DNA from: Marinomonas ostreistagni
Lineage (GTDB): Bacteria > Pseudomonadota > Gammaproteobacteria > Pseudomonadales > Marinomonadaceae
Reading direction: 5' to 3'
Assembly (NCBI RefSeq): GCF_016888445.1
Contig: NZ_JAFEKF010000004.1
Span: 62,001-126,000, forward strand
Length of the DNA: 64,000 nt
Of this stretch, positions 44,772 through 53,402 are shown piece after piece. Within the stretch, counting starts at the first letter, position 1, and every line of letters begins with the position of its first letter. The notes beneath the pieces are model-generated. The model made no database searches, had not been told where the DNA came from, and saw nothing but the letters and a program-made list of their open reading frames with translations. The position numbers and the translations under genes were made by a program.

Positions 44772-45367
44772 TAGTGAGCAGCCTCCACTGAACGATCGCT
44801 AGCAATAATCTGTGTCGGCGCAGCACCAACACCTTGGGGTTTTTCCCATGACCAAGTACGTGTGGTCACACCAACTTCAACCATATCAATACAATCAACT
44901 GGGCAAGGCTCGACACATAGGTCACAGCCAGTACATTCATCAGAAATAACGGTGTGCATTTGTTTGGCAGCACCTAGGATGGCGTCCACAGGACACGCTT
45001 GAATACATTTGGTACAGCCGATACATTCGTCTTCACGGATTACTGCGACTTTGCGCGCAGGCTCTTCGGCTTCGCCGCCATCAAGCGGGATCGCTTCTAC
45101 GTCCAAAAGATCTGCCAGCGCTTGTACTGTGGCTTGACCACCTGGAGGGCAGCGGTTGATCGCTTCGCCGTTTGAAATCGCTTCAGCGTATGGGCGACAG
45201 CCAGGGTGGCCACATTGGCCACATTGCGTTTGAGGAAGCAGCTCGTCGATCTGATCGACGATCGGATCGCCTTCGACGTGAAAGCGCACATTGGCGTAGC
45301 CCAAAATGGCACCAAAGATCAGTGCCAAGACCACTAGGATTCCGATTGCGAGTAAAACAGTTAGCAT
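44771..45367 (-). CDS. rsxB: Electron transport complex subunit RsxB
   Basis: RsxB is the iron-sulfur relay subunit. The 198-residue protein has an N-terminal membrane helix, the [16 protein letters not shown] cluster motif (about 47-62), and two 4Fe-4S ferredoxin motifs, [12 protein letters not shown] and [12 protein letters not shown] (about 117-160). The DNA places it 8 bases after rsxA. The cluster pattern is complete. Confidence 0.96.
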   Translation of the reverse strand: MLTVLLAIGILVVLALIFGAILGYANVRFHVEGDPIVDQIDELLPQTQCGQCGHPGCRPYAEAISNGEAINRCPPGGQATVQALADLLDVEAIPLDGGEAEEPARKVAVIREDECIGCTKCIQACPVDAILGAAKQMHTVISDECTGCDLCVEPCPVDCIDMVEVGVTTRTWSWEKPQGVGAAPTQIIASDRSVEAAH

Positions 45368-45375
45368 AGTGGCTC

Positions 45376-45957
45376 CTAGATTTGTACCAGACCAGTGAAG
45401 CCCATGAATGCAAGGGCCATCAGACCAGCGGTGACCATACCTATGGCCGATCCTTTAAACACCACAGGCACATCGGCGACGTTAATACGTTCGCGCATGG
45501 CCGCAAACAGAATCAAAACAAACGAGAAGCCGACCGCAGCGCCAAAGCCGTATAGGATCGACTCGACGAAGCCATGTTGCTTCGACGTGTTTTGCAGTGC
45601 CACACCCAATACCGCACAGTTAGACGTGATCAAGGGTAAAAAGATACCGAGGACACGGTAGAGTAGTGGGCTGGTTTTGTGTACCACCATTTCTGTGAAT
45701 TGCACCACAACGGCAATCACCAAAATGAAGGAAATGGTTTTAAGGTACTCAAGGCCAAATGGCTTGAGAACAAATTCAAACGTCAGATAACTGCATAAGC
45801 TTGATAGTGTCAGTACAAACGTGGTCGCCGCTGCCATCCCTATCGACGTCTCCAATTTGCCAGAGACGCCCATAAATGGGCAAAGACCTAAAAATTGTAC
45901 CAATACGAAGTTGTTTACCAAGATGGTACTGACGAGTATTAAGAGATATTCAGTCAT
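45376..45957 (-). CDS. rsxA: Electron transport complex subunit RsxA
   Basis: RsxA is the first gene of the operon and an integral membrane subunit. The 193-residue protein has about six helices with [20 protein letters not shown] and [18 protein letters not shown], the same folded symmetry seen in RsxE. The ATG at 45957 is the first in the frame. A candidate promoter lies at 46029-46056. Confidence 0.96.
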   Translation of the reverse strand: MTEYLLILVSTILVNNFVLVQFLGLCPFMGVSGKLETSIGMAAATTFVLTLSSLCSYLTFEFVLKPFGLEYLKTISFILVIAVVVQFTEMVVHKTSPLLYRVLGIFLPLITSNCAVLGVALQNTSKQHGFVESILYGFGAAVGFSFVLILFAAMRERINVADVPVVFKGSAIGMVTAGLMALAFMGFTGLVQI

Positions 45958-46028
45958 CTCGCGTCCAATAAATATGGTTGTGTATACGAATAAGAGAGCG
46001 GTTGCCTAACCAAGTTTGGCCAAGCGTA

Positions 46029-46056
46029 ACTATACCAATCTGTTTATAACTAACAA
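46029..46056 (-). promoter_or_regulatory. Candidate sigma-70 promoter of the rsx operon
   Basis: Reading the minus strand, TTGTTA is followed after 16 bases by TATAGT, about 75 bases before the rsxA start. This matches the consensus at 4/6 and 5/6 positions. It lies between the metG terminator and rsxA, where the promoter must be. Confidence 0.45.
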
Positions 46057-46135
46057 GTCTAAAGCGGCATGCAATTAGTTTGTTTTAGAATATGAATAGC
46101 ACATCGAACTTATAAGCTTGGGTTATCCCGATAAC

Positions 46136-46169
46136 AAAAACACTGCGCTAAGAGACTTAGCGCAGTGTT
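46136..46169 (-). terminator. metG: Rho-independent terminator after metG
   Basis: A perfect 13-base stem with a 3-base loop (core CTGCGCTAAG), followed on the minus strand by a T-run. It separates metG from the rsx operon. Confidence 0.9.
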
Positions 46170-46192
46170 GCAAGGCTTATGTCGCGGCGCTA

Positions 46193-48241
46193 TTACATCA
46201 CGCGCTGGCCAGGTTTAGCACCGTCATGTGGCTCAAGTAGGTAAATCTCTTCACCACCAGGTCCTGCTGCCAACACCATGCCTTCCGAAAGACCGAACTT
46301 CATCTTACGTGGGGCAAGGTTCGCCACCATCACCGTAAGTTTGCCTTCTAGATCTTCTGGCTTGTAAGCCGATTTGATGCCTGAGAATACCGTGCGCGTT
46401 TCGCCGCCTAGATCCAATGTCAGCTTTAACAGCTTGTTGGCTTTTTCGACGTGCTCAGCTTTGGCGATTTTGGCGATACGAAGATCGACTTTAGCAAAGT
46501 CATCAAAACTGATTTCATCCGCAATCGGCTCTTTGCTTAGCTCGGTTTCTTCGCTAACGGTGGCAGCTTCTTTTGCTGCAGCTTCCGCCTCGGCCTCAAC
46601 TTTACCTTCTTCAATCATAGCGTCGATTTGGCTGGCTTCAATGCGCGCCATCAAGGCTTTGAATTTGTTGACTGATTGACCAAACAAAAGCTCGCTACGG
46701 TTATCCCAAGTTAACTCTTTGTTTAGGAAGGCTTCCGCGTCGGCGACCATATTTGGCATCACTGGCTTCAAGTACGTGGCCAGGATGGCGAATAGATTTA
46801 ATGATACCGAACAAATTTCTTGAACCTGAGGAAGTGTCTCTTCGTTCTTGGCTTTGACCCAAGGCTCTTCGTCGGCGATGTAAGTATTGGCGATGTCTGC
46901 AAGGCGCATGATTTCACGCATCGCTTTGCCGTATTCGCGTGTTTCGTAAAGTTCAGCGATCAAATCACCGGCGTCGACGAATTCTTGAATCATGGCTTCT
47001 TGGGCTGGTGTCGCTTGTAGTTGGCCATCAAACTTCTTGTTGATGAAGCTTGCGGTACGGCTGGCGATGTTCACCACCTTGCCAACTACGTCAGAGTTTA
47101 CGCGTTGAACGAAGTCACCTAGGTTCAAGTCGATGTCATCAACGCGTGAGTTCAGTTTCGCTGCGAAGTAGTAGCGTAGGTACTGTGGATCAAGGTGGTT
47201 CAAGTAAGTACGCGCCTTGATGAACGTACCGCGTGACTTCGACATTTTCTCACCGTCTACAGTGACGTAGCCGTGGGCGTTCACAGCAGTCGGTGTGCGG
47301 TAACCTGCGCAATCAAGCATTGCTGGCCAGAATAGAGCGTGGAAGTTGATGATGTCTTTACCGATAAAGTGGTAAAGCTCCGCTTCAGAGTCTTTTTTCC
47401 AGTACTCATCAAACTCTAGACCTTCGGTGCGATCACACAGGTTTTTGAAGCTCGCCATGTAGCCGATCGGGGCATCTAGCCATACATAGAAGTATTTACC
47501 TGGGGCATCTGGAATCTCAAAGCCGAAGTAAGGCGCATCACGGCTGATGTCCCATTCGTGCAATTCTGAGTCCAGCCACTCAGCCAACTTATTAGCCACT
47601 TGGTCTTGTAGTGTGCCGCTGCGTGTCCAAGTTTTTAGGAAATCTTGGAACTCTGGCAGTTTAAAGAAGTAGTGCTCAGATTCTTTTTCGATCGGTGTTG
47701 CGCCAGAGTAAACGGAGCGCGGGTTGATCATTTCCATTGGCGTGTAAGTCGCAGAACACACTTCACAGTTGTCGCCGTATTGATCTTCCGCTTTACACTT
47801 AGGGCAAGTACCTTTGATGAAACGATCCGCTAGGAACATTTCTTTTTCAGGGTCGTAGGCTTGTGTGATCGAGCGAACAGAGATTTTGCCATTGTCACGA
47901 CACGCTTTGTAGATGGCTTCAGAGAACTCACGGTTTTCTGGCGAGTGTGTCGAGTAGTAGTTGTCGTAACCGATGCCAAAGTCATTGAAGTCGGCCATGT
48001 GTTCTTGGCGTACGCCATCAATCAATTGCTCAGGTGTGATGCCATTTTGCTCAGCTTTAAGCATGATCGCGGTGCCGTGTGCATCGTCGGCACAGACGGC
48101 TGTACAGATGTTGCCGCGCAGTTTTTGGAAACGAACCCAGATATCAGTCTGAATGTGCTCCAGCATGTGACCCAAGTGAATAGAGCCGTTGGCGTAAGGT
48201 AGGGCGCTGGTGACGAGGATCTTGCGTTGCGATTGTGCCAT
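46193..48241 (-). CDS. metG: Methionyl-tRNA synthetase
   Basis: MetG charges tRNA-Met. The 682-residue protein has the class-I HIGH-type motif [13 protein letters not shown] (about 19-31), a zinc knuckle with CPKC and CEVC (about 145-161), the KMSKS loop [10 protein letters not shown] (about 335), and a C-terminal EMAP/tRNA-binding domain (about 580-682, [21 protein letters not shown]). A Glu/Ala-rich linker joins the domains. It is divergent from mrp, the usual gammaproteobacterial arrangement. Confidence 0.97.
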   Translation of the reverse strand: MAQSQRKILVTSALPYANGSIHLGHMLEHIQTDIWVRFQKLRGNICTAVCADDAHGTAIMLKAEQNGITPEQLIDGVRQEHMADFNDFGIGYDNYYSTHSPENREFSEAIYKACRDNGKISVRSITQAYDPEKEMFLADRFIKGTCPKCKAEDQYGDNCEVCSATYTPMEMINPRSVYSGATPIEKESEHYFFKLPEFQDFLKTWTRSGTLQDQVANKLAEWLDSELHEWDISRDAPYFGFEIPDAPGKYFYVWLDAPIGYMASFKNLCDRTEGLEFDEYWKKDSEAELYHFIGKDIINFHALFWPAMLDCAGYRTPTAVNAHGYVTVDGEKMSKSRGTFIKARTYLNHLDPQYLRYYFAAKLNSRVDDIDLNLGDFVQRVNSDVVGKVVNIASRTASFINKKFDGQLQATPAQEAMIQEFVDAGDLIAELYETREYGKAMREIMRLADIANTYIADEEPWVKAKNEETLPQVQEICSVSLNLFAILATYLKPVMPNMVADAEAFLNKELTWDNRSELLFGQSVNKFKALMARIEASQIDAMIEEGKVEAEAEAAAKEAATVSEETELSKEPIADEISFDDFAKVDLRIAKIAKAEHVEKANKLLKLTLDLGGETRTVFSGIKSAYKPEDLEGKLTVMVANLAPRKMKFGLSEGMVLAAGPGGEEIYLLEPHDGAKPGQRVM

Positions 48242-48339
48242 TCGATATAAGCCTGCTGGATAAAATTTTTAACAAAAATGGTCGGTAACTTGCTTCAAAA
48301 CGTCAGTCCGACCAAAGTATGAATAGAATTAACCGCGAC

Positions 48340-48367
48340 ATTATAAGAGCACGCTCATAACGTGCAA
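48340..48367 (-). promoter_or_regulatory. metG: Candidate metG promoter
   Basis: On the minus strand a perfect TATAAT lies 16 bases after TTGCAC (TTG conserved), about 100 bases before the metG ATG. In the same gap, a small GCAAGC-TTCGG-GCTTGC hairpin (48365-48381) points toward mrp; it may be a leader structure. Confidence 0.4.
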
Positions 48368-48463
48368 GCTTCGGGCTTGCTTTTCCGCAATTTGCCCCCA
48401 CAATCGGCACAACTCAATTAATAAATCAGAGCGGGCCCGCGCCAGTCCGCCGCAGGAGAGAAG

Positions 48464-49531
48464 ATGTCAGTAAATCCTCAAGTCCTTAGCCAATTAGAAA
48501 ATCTAATTGATGAGAATACTCAAAAGCCTTACGGAAAAGTATGGCAGGTAGAAGAACACCAAGGCGTGCTGAGCGTGACCTTGACGCTACCATATCCTGC
48601 GCAAACGGAATTTGCTGCGATCAAAACCCGTGTTGAAGAAGCCTTAGATCAAGTTGTCAGCCTAGTGCTGCGCACGGACGTCAAAGCAGGCTCGACACAA
48701 GATGCCAACAATCCAGGCATGCAAGGGGTGAAAAACATCATCGCTATTGCTTCGGGTAAAGGTGGCGTTGGTAAATCGACCACCACGGTTAACTTAGCGC
48801 TGGCGATGGCTCGTGAAGGCGCCAAAGTGGGTATTTTGGATGCCGACATTTATGGCCCAAGCCAAGGCCTGCTGCTAGGTTTTGATGCCGACACGCGTCC
48901 ACGTGTACGTGATGAAAAATACTTTGTACCACCGGTGGCGGCACACGGCATTAAAGTCATGTCGATGGCCTTTTTGACCACCAAAGAAACGCCGATGGCG
49001 TGGCGTGGACCGATGGCCACCGGTGCGTTGATGCAAATCCTGACGCAAACTGACTGGGATGACCTAGATTACCTATTTGTCGACATGCCACCAGGTACTG
49101 GTGATATCCAGCTGACATTGTCACAAAAAGTGCCAGTCGCTGGCTCTGTAGTGGTAACGACGCCACAAGACATCGCGCTACTAGACGCGCGCCGTGGTAT
49201 CGAGATGTTTAATAAAGTCAGCATCCCAGTATTGGGTGTGGTGGAAAACATGTCGACGCACATTTGTTCTAACTGTGGTCATGCCGAGGCTATCTTTGGC
49301 GAAGCGGGCGGTAAAGCCTTATCGGCGGAGTATGGCGTAGAAGAGTTGGGTAAGCTGCCGCTAAGCCTGTCCATCCGTGAGCAAGCCGATGCCGGTAAAC
49401 CGACAGTACTCAGTGCGCCTGATTCGGATACAGCGGCCATTTACCAGTCGATTGCACGTAAAGTTGGTGCTACTCTTGCGGCCCGAACTGGACAGTTCTC
49501 AATGCCGACAATCGGCATGAGTGATGATTGA
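48464..49531 (+). CDS. apbC: Iron-sulfur cluster carrier protein Mrp/ApbC
   Basis: A P-loop ATPase that carries and delivers Fe-S clusters. The 355-residue protein has an N-terminal MIP18-like domain (about 1-80), the deviant Walker A ASGKGGVGKSTTTVNLALAMA (from about 95), DADIYGPSQ, and the cluster-binding CSNC in HICSNCGHAEAIFGEAGG near residue 270. The ATG is preceded by AGGAGA. The next gene, dcd, starts 8 bases after its stop, so the two are one transcription unit. Confidence 0.95.
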   Translation: MSVNPQVLSQLENLIDENTQKPYGKVWQVEEHQGVLSVTLTLPYPAQTEFAAIKTRVEEALDQVVSLVLRTDVKAGSTQDANNPGMQGVKNIIAIASGKGGVGKSTTTVNLALAMAREGAKVGILDADIYGPSQGLLLGFDADTRPRVRDEKYFVPPVAAHGIKVMSMAFLTTKETPMAWRGPMATGALMQILTQTDWDDLDYLFVDMPPGTGDIQLTLSQKVPVAGSVVVTTPQDIALLDARRGIEMFNKVSIPVLGVVENMSTHICSNCGHAEAIFGEAGGKALSAEYGVEELGKLPLSLSIREQADAGKPTVLSAPDSDTAAIYQSIARKVGATLAARTGQFSMPTIGMSDD

Positions 49532-49539
49532 GGTAGACC

Positions 49540-50124
49540 ATGCGACTGTGTGACCGTGACATTATCCAAGCCTTAGACGATGGTGTCATTACGATTGAGC
49601 CACGCCCTGATGACAGTGTGATCAGTGGCGTTTCCTGCGACCTGCGTCTTGGTAACTCGTTTCGAGTATTCCAAGGCCACCCAGCACCGTACCTAGATTT
49701 GAGTGGTCCAAAGGCCGATCTCAATGCCGCCATTGAGTCAGTGATGAGTGAAGAAATTGTCGTCGATGATGATAAACAGTTCTTTATTCACCCAGGGGAA
49801 TTGGTGCTTGGCGTGACGCTGGAGTCGGTGACCCTGCCGGACAATTTAGTAGGATGGCTAGACGGGCGTTCATCGTTGGCGCGTTTAGGGCTTATGGTGC
49901 ACGTGACGGCACACCGCATTGATCCTGGTTGGAGTGGCGGCATTGTGCTTGAGTTTTTAAATGGCGGTAAATTGCCGATTGCACTGCGCCCAGGTATGAC
50001 CATTGGCGCCATTAACTTCGAGACCATGTCAGGCTCTGCCGATCGCCCATACAATAAACGCGACAATGCTAAGTACCGTGGACAAAAATCTGCGGTTGGC
50101 AGTCGAATTGGTGGCGATCAATAA
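49540..50124 (+). CDS. dcd: dCTP deaminase
   Basis: Dcd converts dCTP to dUTP, feeding thymidylate synthesis. The 194-residue protein has [17 protein letters not shown], the [26 protein letters not shown] catalytic stretch and the C-terminal [13 protein letters not shown] tail. Length is standard. It is coupled to mrp, as in many gammaproteobacteria. Confidence 0.97.
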   Translation: MRLCDRDIIQALDDGVITIEPRPDDSVISGVSCDLRLGNSFRVFQGHPAPYLDLSGPKADLNAAIESVMSEEIVVDDDKQFFIHPGELVLGVTLESVTLPDNLVGWLDGRSSLARLGLMVHVTAHRIDPGWSGGIVLEFLNGGKLPIALRPGMTIGAINFETMSGSADRPYNKRDNAKYRGQKSAVGSRIGGDQ

Positions 50125-50167
50125 GACTTTTGACTAATCTGTTTGGGTTGAAAGTGCTCAAAAAAGA

Positions 50168-50221
50168 AACAGATGTCGTAAATGCACATCTTAGAGGCGT
50201 TTCTCGGCATCTGTTATTTTT
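50168..50221 (+). terminator. Probable terminator after dcd
   Basis: An 8-base inverted repeat (AACAGATG ... CATCTGTT) with a long loop of about 32 bases is followed by ATTTTTTG. It looks like a rho-independent terminator with a wide loop, but could also be part of a leader of the following dehydrogenase gene. Confidence 0.4.
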
Positions 50222-50286
50222 TGTAGAGGGCTACTTTCTCCGGTGCAATTCATAGAATAAAAACCACAACAGTTAAGGAGTACTCT

Positions 50287-51483
50287 ATGTCTCAACCGTC
50301 TAACCGTGGCGTAGTCTACAAGGGCCCAGGTAAAGTCGCTGTAGAATCAATTCCATTCCCAGAATTGGCGCTAGGTAGCCGTAAATGTAATCACGGTGTC
50401 ATTCTTAAAGTTCTTACAACTAACATCTGTGGTAGTGATCAGCACATGGTCCGTGGTCGTACTACTGCTCCTGAAGGTTTGGTTCTTGGTCACGAAATCA
50501 CTGGTATCATCCTAGAAAAGGGTGACGATGTAGAATTCCTAAACGTAGGTGACATCGTATCTGTACCATTCAACATCGCTTGTGGCCGTTGCCGCAACTG
50601 TAAAGCTGGCATGACTGGTATCTGTCTAAACGTAAACGGCGACCGTCCTGGCGCAGCTTACGGTTACGTAGATATGGGCGGCTGGGTAGGTGGTCAGTCT
50701 GACTACGTAATGGTTCCTTACGCAGACTTCAACCTATTGAAATTCCCAGATGCAGACCAAGCAAAAGAGAAGATCCAAGATCTTACTTTGCTATCTGACA
50801 TCTTCCCAACTGGTTTCCACGGCTGTGTAACAGCAGGTGTTGGTCCAGGTTCTACTGTATACATCGCCGGTGCAGGCCCAGTAGGTCTAGCAGCAGCAGT
50901 ATCTGCTCAGCTTCTAGGTGCAGCAGTTGTTATCGTTGGCGACATGATCGAAGATCGTCTAGAGCAAGCTCGTAGCTTCGGTTGTGAAACAATCGACCTA
51001 CGTCAAGAAGGCGATATGGAAGACAAGATCGAAGCAATCACAGGTGAGCGTGAAGTTGATGCTTTCGTTGACTGTGTAGGTTTCGAAGCACACGGTTGTG
51101 GCTGTAACGCTGGCAAAGAAGCACCAGCTACAGTTCTTAACTCTGCAATGCAAGTAACTCGCGCGGGTGGCCAAATCGGTATCCCAGGCCTATACGTAAC
51201 TGACGATCCAGGTGCGGAAGACGAAGCTGCGAAAGTAGGTGCACTAAGCATGCGTTTCGGTTTGGGTTGGGCGAAATCTCACTCATTCCACACTGGTCAA
51301 TGTCCAGTTATGAAATACCATCGTGCGCTAATGCAAGCGATTCTTTTCGACAAAGTTAAGATTGCTGATGCAGTAAACGTTCAAATGATCTCTCTAGATC
51401 AAGCTCCTCAAGGTTACGCTGACTTTGACGGTGGCGCTGCGAAGAAATTCGTAATGGACCCACACGGTGAATTCGTAGCGTAA
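50287..51483 (+). CDS. fdhA: Glutathione-independent formaldehyde dehydrogenase
   Basis: A zinc-dependent medium-chain dehydrogenase that oxidises formaldehyde with NAD without glutathione. The 398-residue length matches Pseudomonas putida FdhA. Visible motifs are the catalytic Cys in TTNICGSDQHMVRGRT, GHEITGIILEKG, the four-Cys structural-zinc loop CGRCRNCKAGMTGIC, and the NAD loop AGAGPVGLAAA. The product LGWAKSHSFHTGQCPVMKYHRALM segment is family-specific. AAGGAG lies 7 bases before the ATG. Codon use is strongly biased, so expression is probably high. It suggests detoxification of formaldehyde released from methylated osmolytes. A zinc-type GTPase gene lies 0.7 kb downstream. Confidence 0.95.
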   Translation: MSQPSNRGVVYKGPGKVAVESIPFPELALGSRKCNHGVILKVLTTNICGSDQHMVRGRTTAPEGLVLGHEITGIILEKGDDVEFLNVGDIVSVPFNIACGRCRNCKAGMTGICLNVNGDRPGAAYGYVDMGGWVGGQSDYVMVPYADFNLLKFPDADQAKEKIQDLTLLSDIFPTGFHGCVTAGVGPGSTVYIAGAGPVGLAAAVSAQLLGAAVVIVGDMIEDRLEQARSFGCETIDLRQEGDMEDKIEAITGEREVDAFVDCVGFEAHGCGCNAGKEAPATVLNSAMQVTRAGGQIGIPGLYVTDDPGAEDEAAKVGALSMRFGLGWAKSHSFHTGQCPVMKYHRALMQAILFDKVKIADAVNVQMISLDQAPQGYADFDGGAAKKFVMDPHGEFVA

Positions 51484-51506
51484 TTAATCGCTTCGTTTTG
51501 ATTGTT

Positions 51507-51535
51507 AAAAAGCCACGCTTAGCGTGGCTTTTTTT
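51507..51535 (+). terminator. Rho-independent terminator after fdhA
   Basis: A perfect GCCACGC-TTA-GCGTGGC stem with an A-run before and a seven-T run after. Confidence 0.95.
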
Positions 51536-51687
51536 GTTTGGGTGAGAAGTGCTTTTAAGAACCGCCTAATGACATGATTAGCAGAGGGTTATAGCAACAC
51601 GGCAGCGCTATCTTGACTACACTTATGGCAAGATACAAACACCACAATAGGCAAACACTAGGTGGCATGGAGTAGGAAAACCAAGTT

Positions 51688-52140
51688 ATGAAGAACTACC
51701 TTTATACATTCATTGGTGCAGGTGTCGCATTGGCCCTTTATGCGCTAACCGTAATATTCGATCTTGAATTGTTTGAAGCCATGATACTGTTCTTAGATGA
51801 AATGGAACATTTGGAGCTGGATGAGATTATCATTCCTTTGGTCATATTAATTATGTTCGCGGTGTTTGACCTGATGCGCCGCTCAAAAAACAACACCATG
51901 AACAAAGAGAAAGTGAAGATTTACCAAGCCATGGTTAAGTCCACACATCACATTTTGAATAACTTCCTCAACCAGATGCTGATTGTCAAAATGAAAGCTG
52001 AGAGCACACCTAACTTTGATCCTAGAGTACTAAAAATCTATGATGACATCGTCGCCCAAGCGAAACGGCAAATTCATGCGTTAAGTAATGTCACTCATGT
52101 CTCAGAAGAAAGTATTCATGATTCTGTACGCCCAAAATAG
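51688..52140 (+). CDS. Small membrane protein with histidine-kinase-like phosphoacceptor helix
   Basis: A 150-residue protein I do not recognise as a named family. It has two N-terminal membrane helices (about 5-25 and 46-64) separated by an acidic stretch, then a cytoplasmic part. Residues about 85-105 contain STHHILNNFLNQMLIVK, which resembles the H-box of histidine kinase dimerisation helices, followed by a second helix (about 115-140). No ATPase domain follows; it ends at 150. It could be a scaffold or phosphotransfer protein, or the similarity could be chance. It stands alone between fdhA and the COG0523 gene. Confidence 0.6.
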   Translation: MKNYLYTFIGAGVALALYALTVIFDLELFEAMILFLDEMEHLELDEIIIPLVILIMFAVFDLMRRSKNNTMNKEKVKIYQAMVKSTHHILNNFLNQMLIVKMKAESTPNFDPRVLKIYDDIVAQAKRQIHALSNVTHVSEESIHDSVRPK

Positions 52141-52171
52141 TTACTATTAGTGCTTAAGCTTCAAGCAACGA

Positions 52172-52192
52172 TAAGCGAGCGTTATTCGCTTA
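52172..52192. promoter_or_regulatory. Inverted repeat before the COG0523 gene
   Basis: A 7-base perfect inverted repeat with a 7-base spacer (TAAGCGA-GCGTTAT-TCGCTTA) ends 10 bases before the GTPase ATG and borders its ribosome site. It may be an operator or a hairpin controlling translation. It does not match the Zur consensus as I know it. Confidence 0.3.
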
Positions 52193-52202
52193 AGGACGTG
52201 TC

Positions 52203-53228
52203 ATGCAATATAAGGGTATCAAGGTAAATGTCATTACGGGCTTCTTAGGTTCCGGTAAAACGTCCTTGATTAAGCAGTTGTTGGCCAATGCGCCAGCGAA
52301 TGAAACATGGGCCGTCTTGGTCAATGAGTTTGGCGAAGTAGGGATCGATGGCGATCTGTTAGCCGACACGGGTGTAGCGATTAAACAAGTGCCTGGTGGG
52401 TGCCTATGTTGCGTCTCTTCAGCCGCCTTTTCCGTGGGGTTAAACGAGCTGATCAAAACGGCCAAGCCTGATCGCATCCTGATCGAGCCAACCGGGATTG
52501 GCCACCCCCACCAAATCGTGGCGCAGCTGAGTGCGGCGCATTATCACAATGTCTTAGAGGTCTGTGCAACACTGTGCTTAGTGGATGCGCGCAACTTATC
52601 TAATCCGCGTTATCTAGGACATCCAGCGTTTTTTGACCAAATAGACGATGCTGACATCCTGATCGCCAGCAAAGCGGATACGTATGAAGACGGCATCGCC
52701 CAGCGTTTCATTGATTTTGCCAAGCAATTTGATCCGGCTAAAGCGGTCATCGCCCTCAGTGCTCACGGGGAGTGTGATCCTGCTTGGCTTGATGTCCCGC
52801 GCTTAGCAAGCTCGACTGATCACGATCACGATCACGATCACGATCACGATCACGATCACGATCACGATCACGATCACGAACATCAGCATTCCGCTAAGAC
52901 CTTCACCAGTCAGCCAGCCCCCGGCGCAGTCTGTTATTTAAAGCGTGACCTTGAGATGGGCAGCATTGGCTGGGTAATCGAACCTCAATGGCAGCTAAGC
53001 CAAGCGCGCTTTACTCAGCTACTTGAATGGTTAACAGCGCAACCTAGTTTCTGGCGTTTTAAGGGCACGCTGCAGGTAGACGGGCACATGAAGCAAGTGA
53101 ATGTCACCTCCACAGAAAGCTATGAAACGCGCTCAGATGATAGCCTAAGCTCCAGATTTGAATGCATTTTTTCAGAGTCTTCCGATTTTGATGAGTTACA
53201 AGCAGAGCTTAATAAGCAACTTTTTTAA
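52203..53228 (+). CDS. COG0523 metal-handling GTPase (CobW/YjiA type) with poly-Asp-His tract
   Basis: COG0523 GTPases insert or deliver metal, often zinc or cobalt. The 341-residue protein has Walker A GFLGSGKTSL (about 14-23), the metal motif GGCLCC (about 66-71), IEPTGIGHP, and the guanine motif SKAD. A tract of ten Asp-His dipeptides, then EH and QH, lies at about 206-229 and should bind divalent metal. The C-terminal CobW_C-like domain follows. A zinc-dependent formaldehyde dehydrogenase lies upstream, which could be a client, but that is inference. An AAGGA site precedes the ATG. Confidence 0.93.
   Translation: MQYKGIKVNVITGFLGSGKTSLIKQLLANAPANETWAVLVNEFGEVGIDGDLLADTGVAIKQVPGGCLCCVSSAAFSVGLNELIKTAKPDRILIEPTGIGHPHQIVAQLSAAHYHNVLEVCATLCLVDARNLSNPRYLGHPAFFDQIDDADILIASKADTYEDGIAQRFIDFAKQFDPAKAVIALSAHGECDPAWLDVPRLASSTDHDHDHDHDHDHDHDHDHDHEHQHSAKTFTSQPAPGAVCYLKRDLEMGSIGWVIEPQWQLSQARFTQLLEWLTAQPSFWRFKGTLQVDGHMKQVNVTSTESYETRSDDSLSSRFECIFSESSDFDELQAELNKQLF
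52818..52877. repeat. GATCAC hexanucleotide tandem repeat, ten copies
   Basis: Ten perfect in-frame copies of GATCAC encode the Asp-His tract of the COG0523 GTPase. Each unit contains a Dam site (GATC), giving ten GATC sites in 60 bases. Slippage would change tract length by two residues without a frameshift. Confidence 0.97.
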
Positions 53229-53254
53229 GTCTACTACCAAGATCAAATCTCTGT

Positions 53255-53292
53255 AAAACGCGCCATGGTTAAGTTTGCCTTGGCGCGTTTTT
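53255..53292 (+). terminator. Rho-independent terminator after the COG0523 gene
   Basis: Stem AAAACGCGCCA with TGGCGCGTTTTT around a 15-base loop, extended by two further pairs. Confidence 0.9.
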
Positions 53293-53402
53293 GTTATCCA
53301 ACTTGCTTCGATATGTTATTGAGAGAAAAGTCCTTTTCGACAACGCTTAAGGTATAGCGAGCGGACCTGCTTTTACATAATAACGATATCGAGGTGAGTG
53401 CC

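Noticed and set aside
52818-52877. The GATCAC array as a possible CRISPR or regulatory repeat
   Set aside because: The units are contiguous without spacers and are in frame within a protein whose family often has His-rich tracts.
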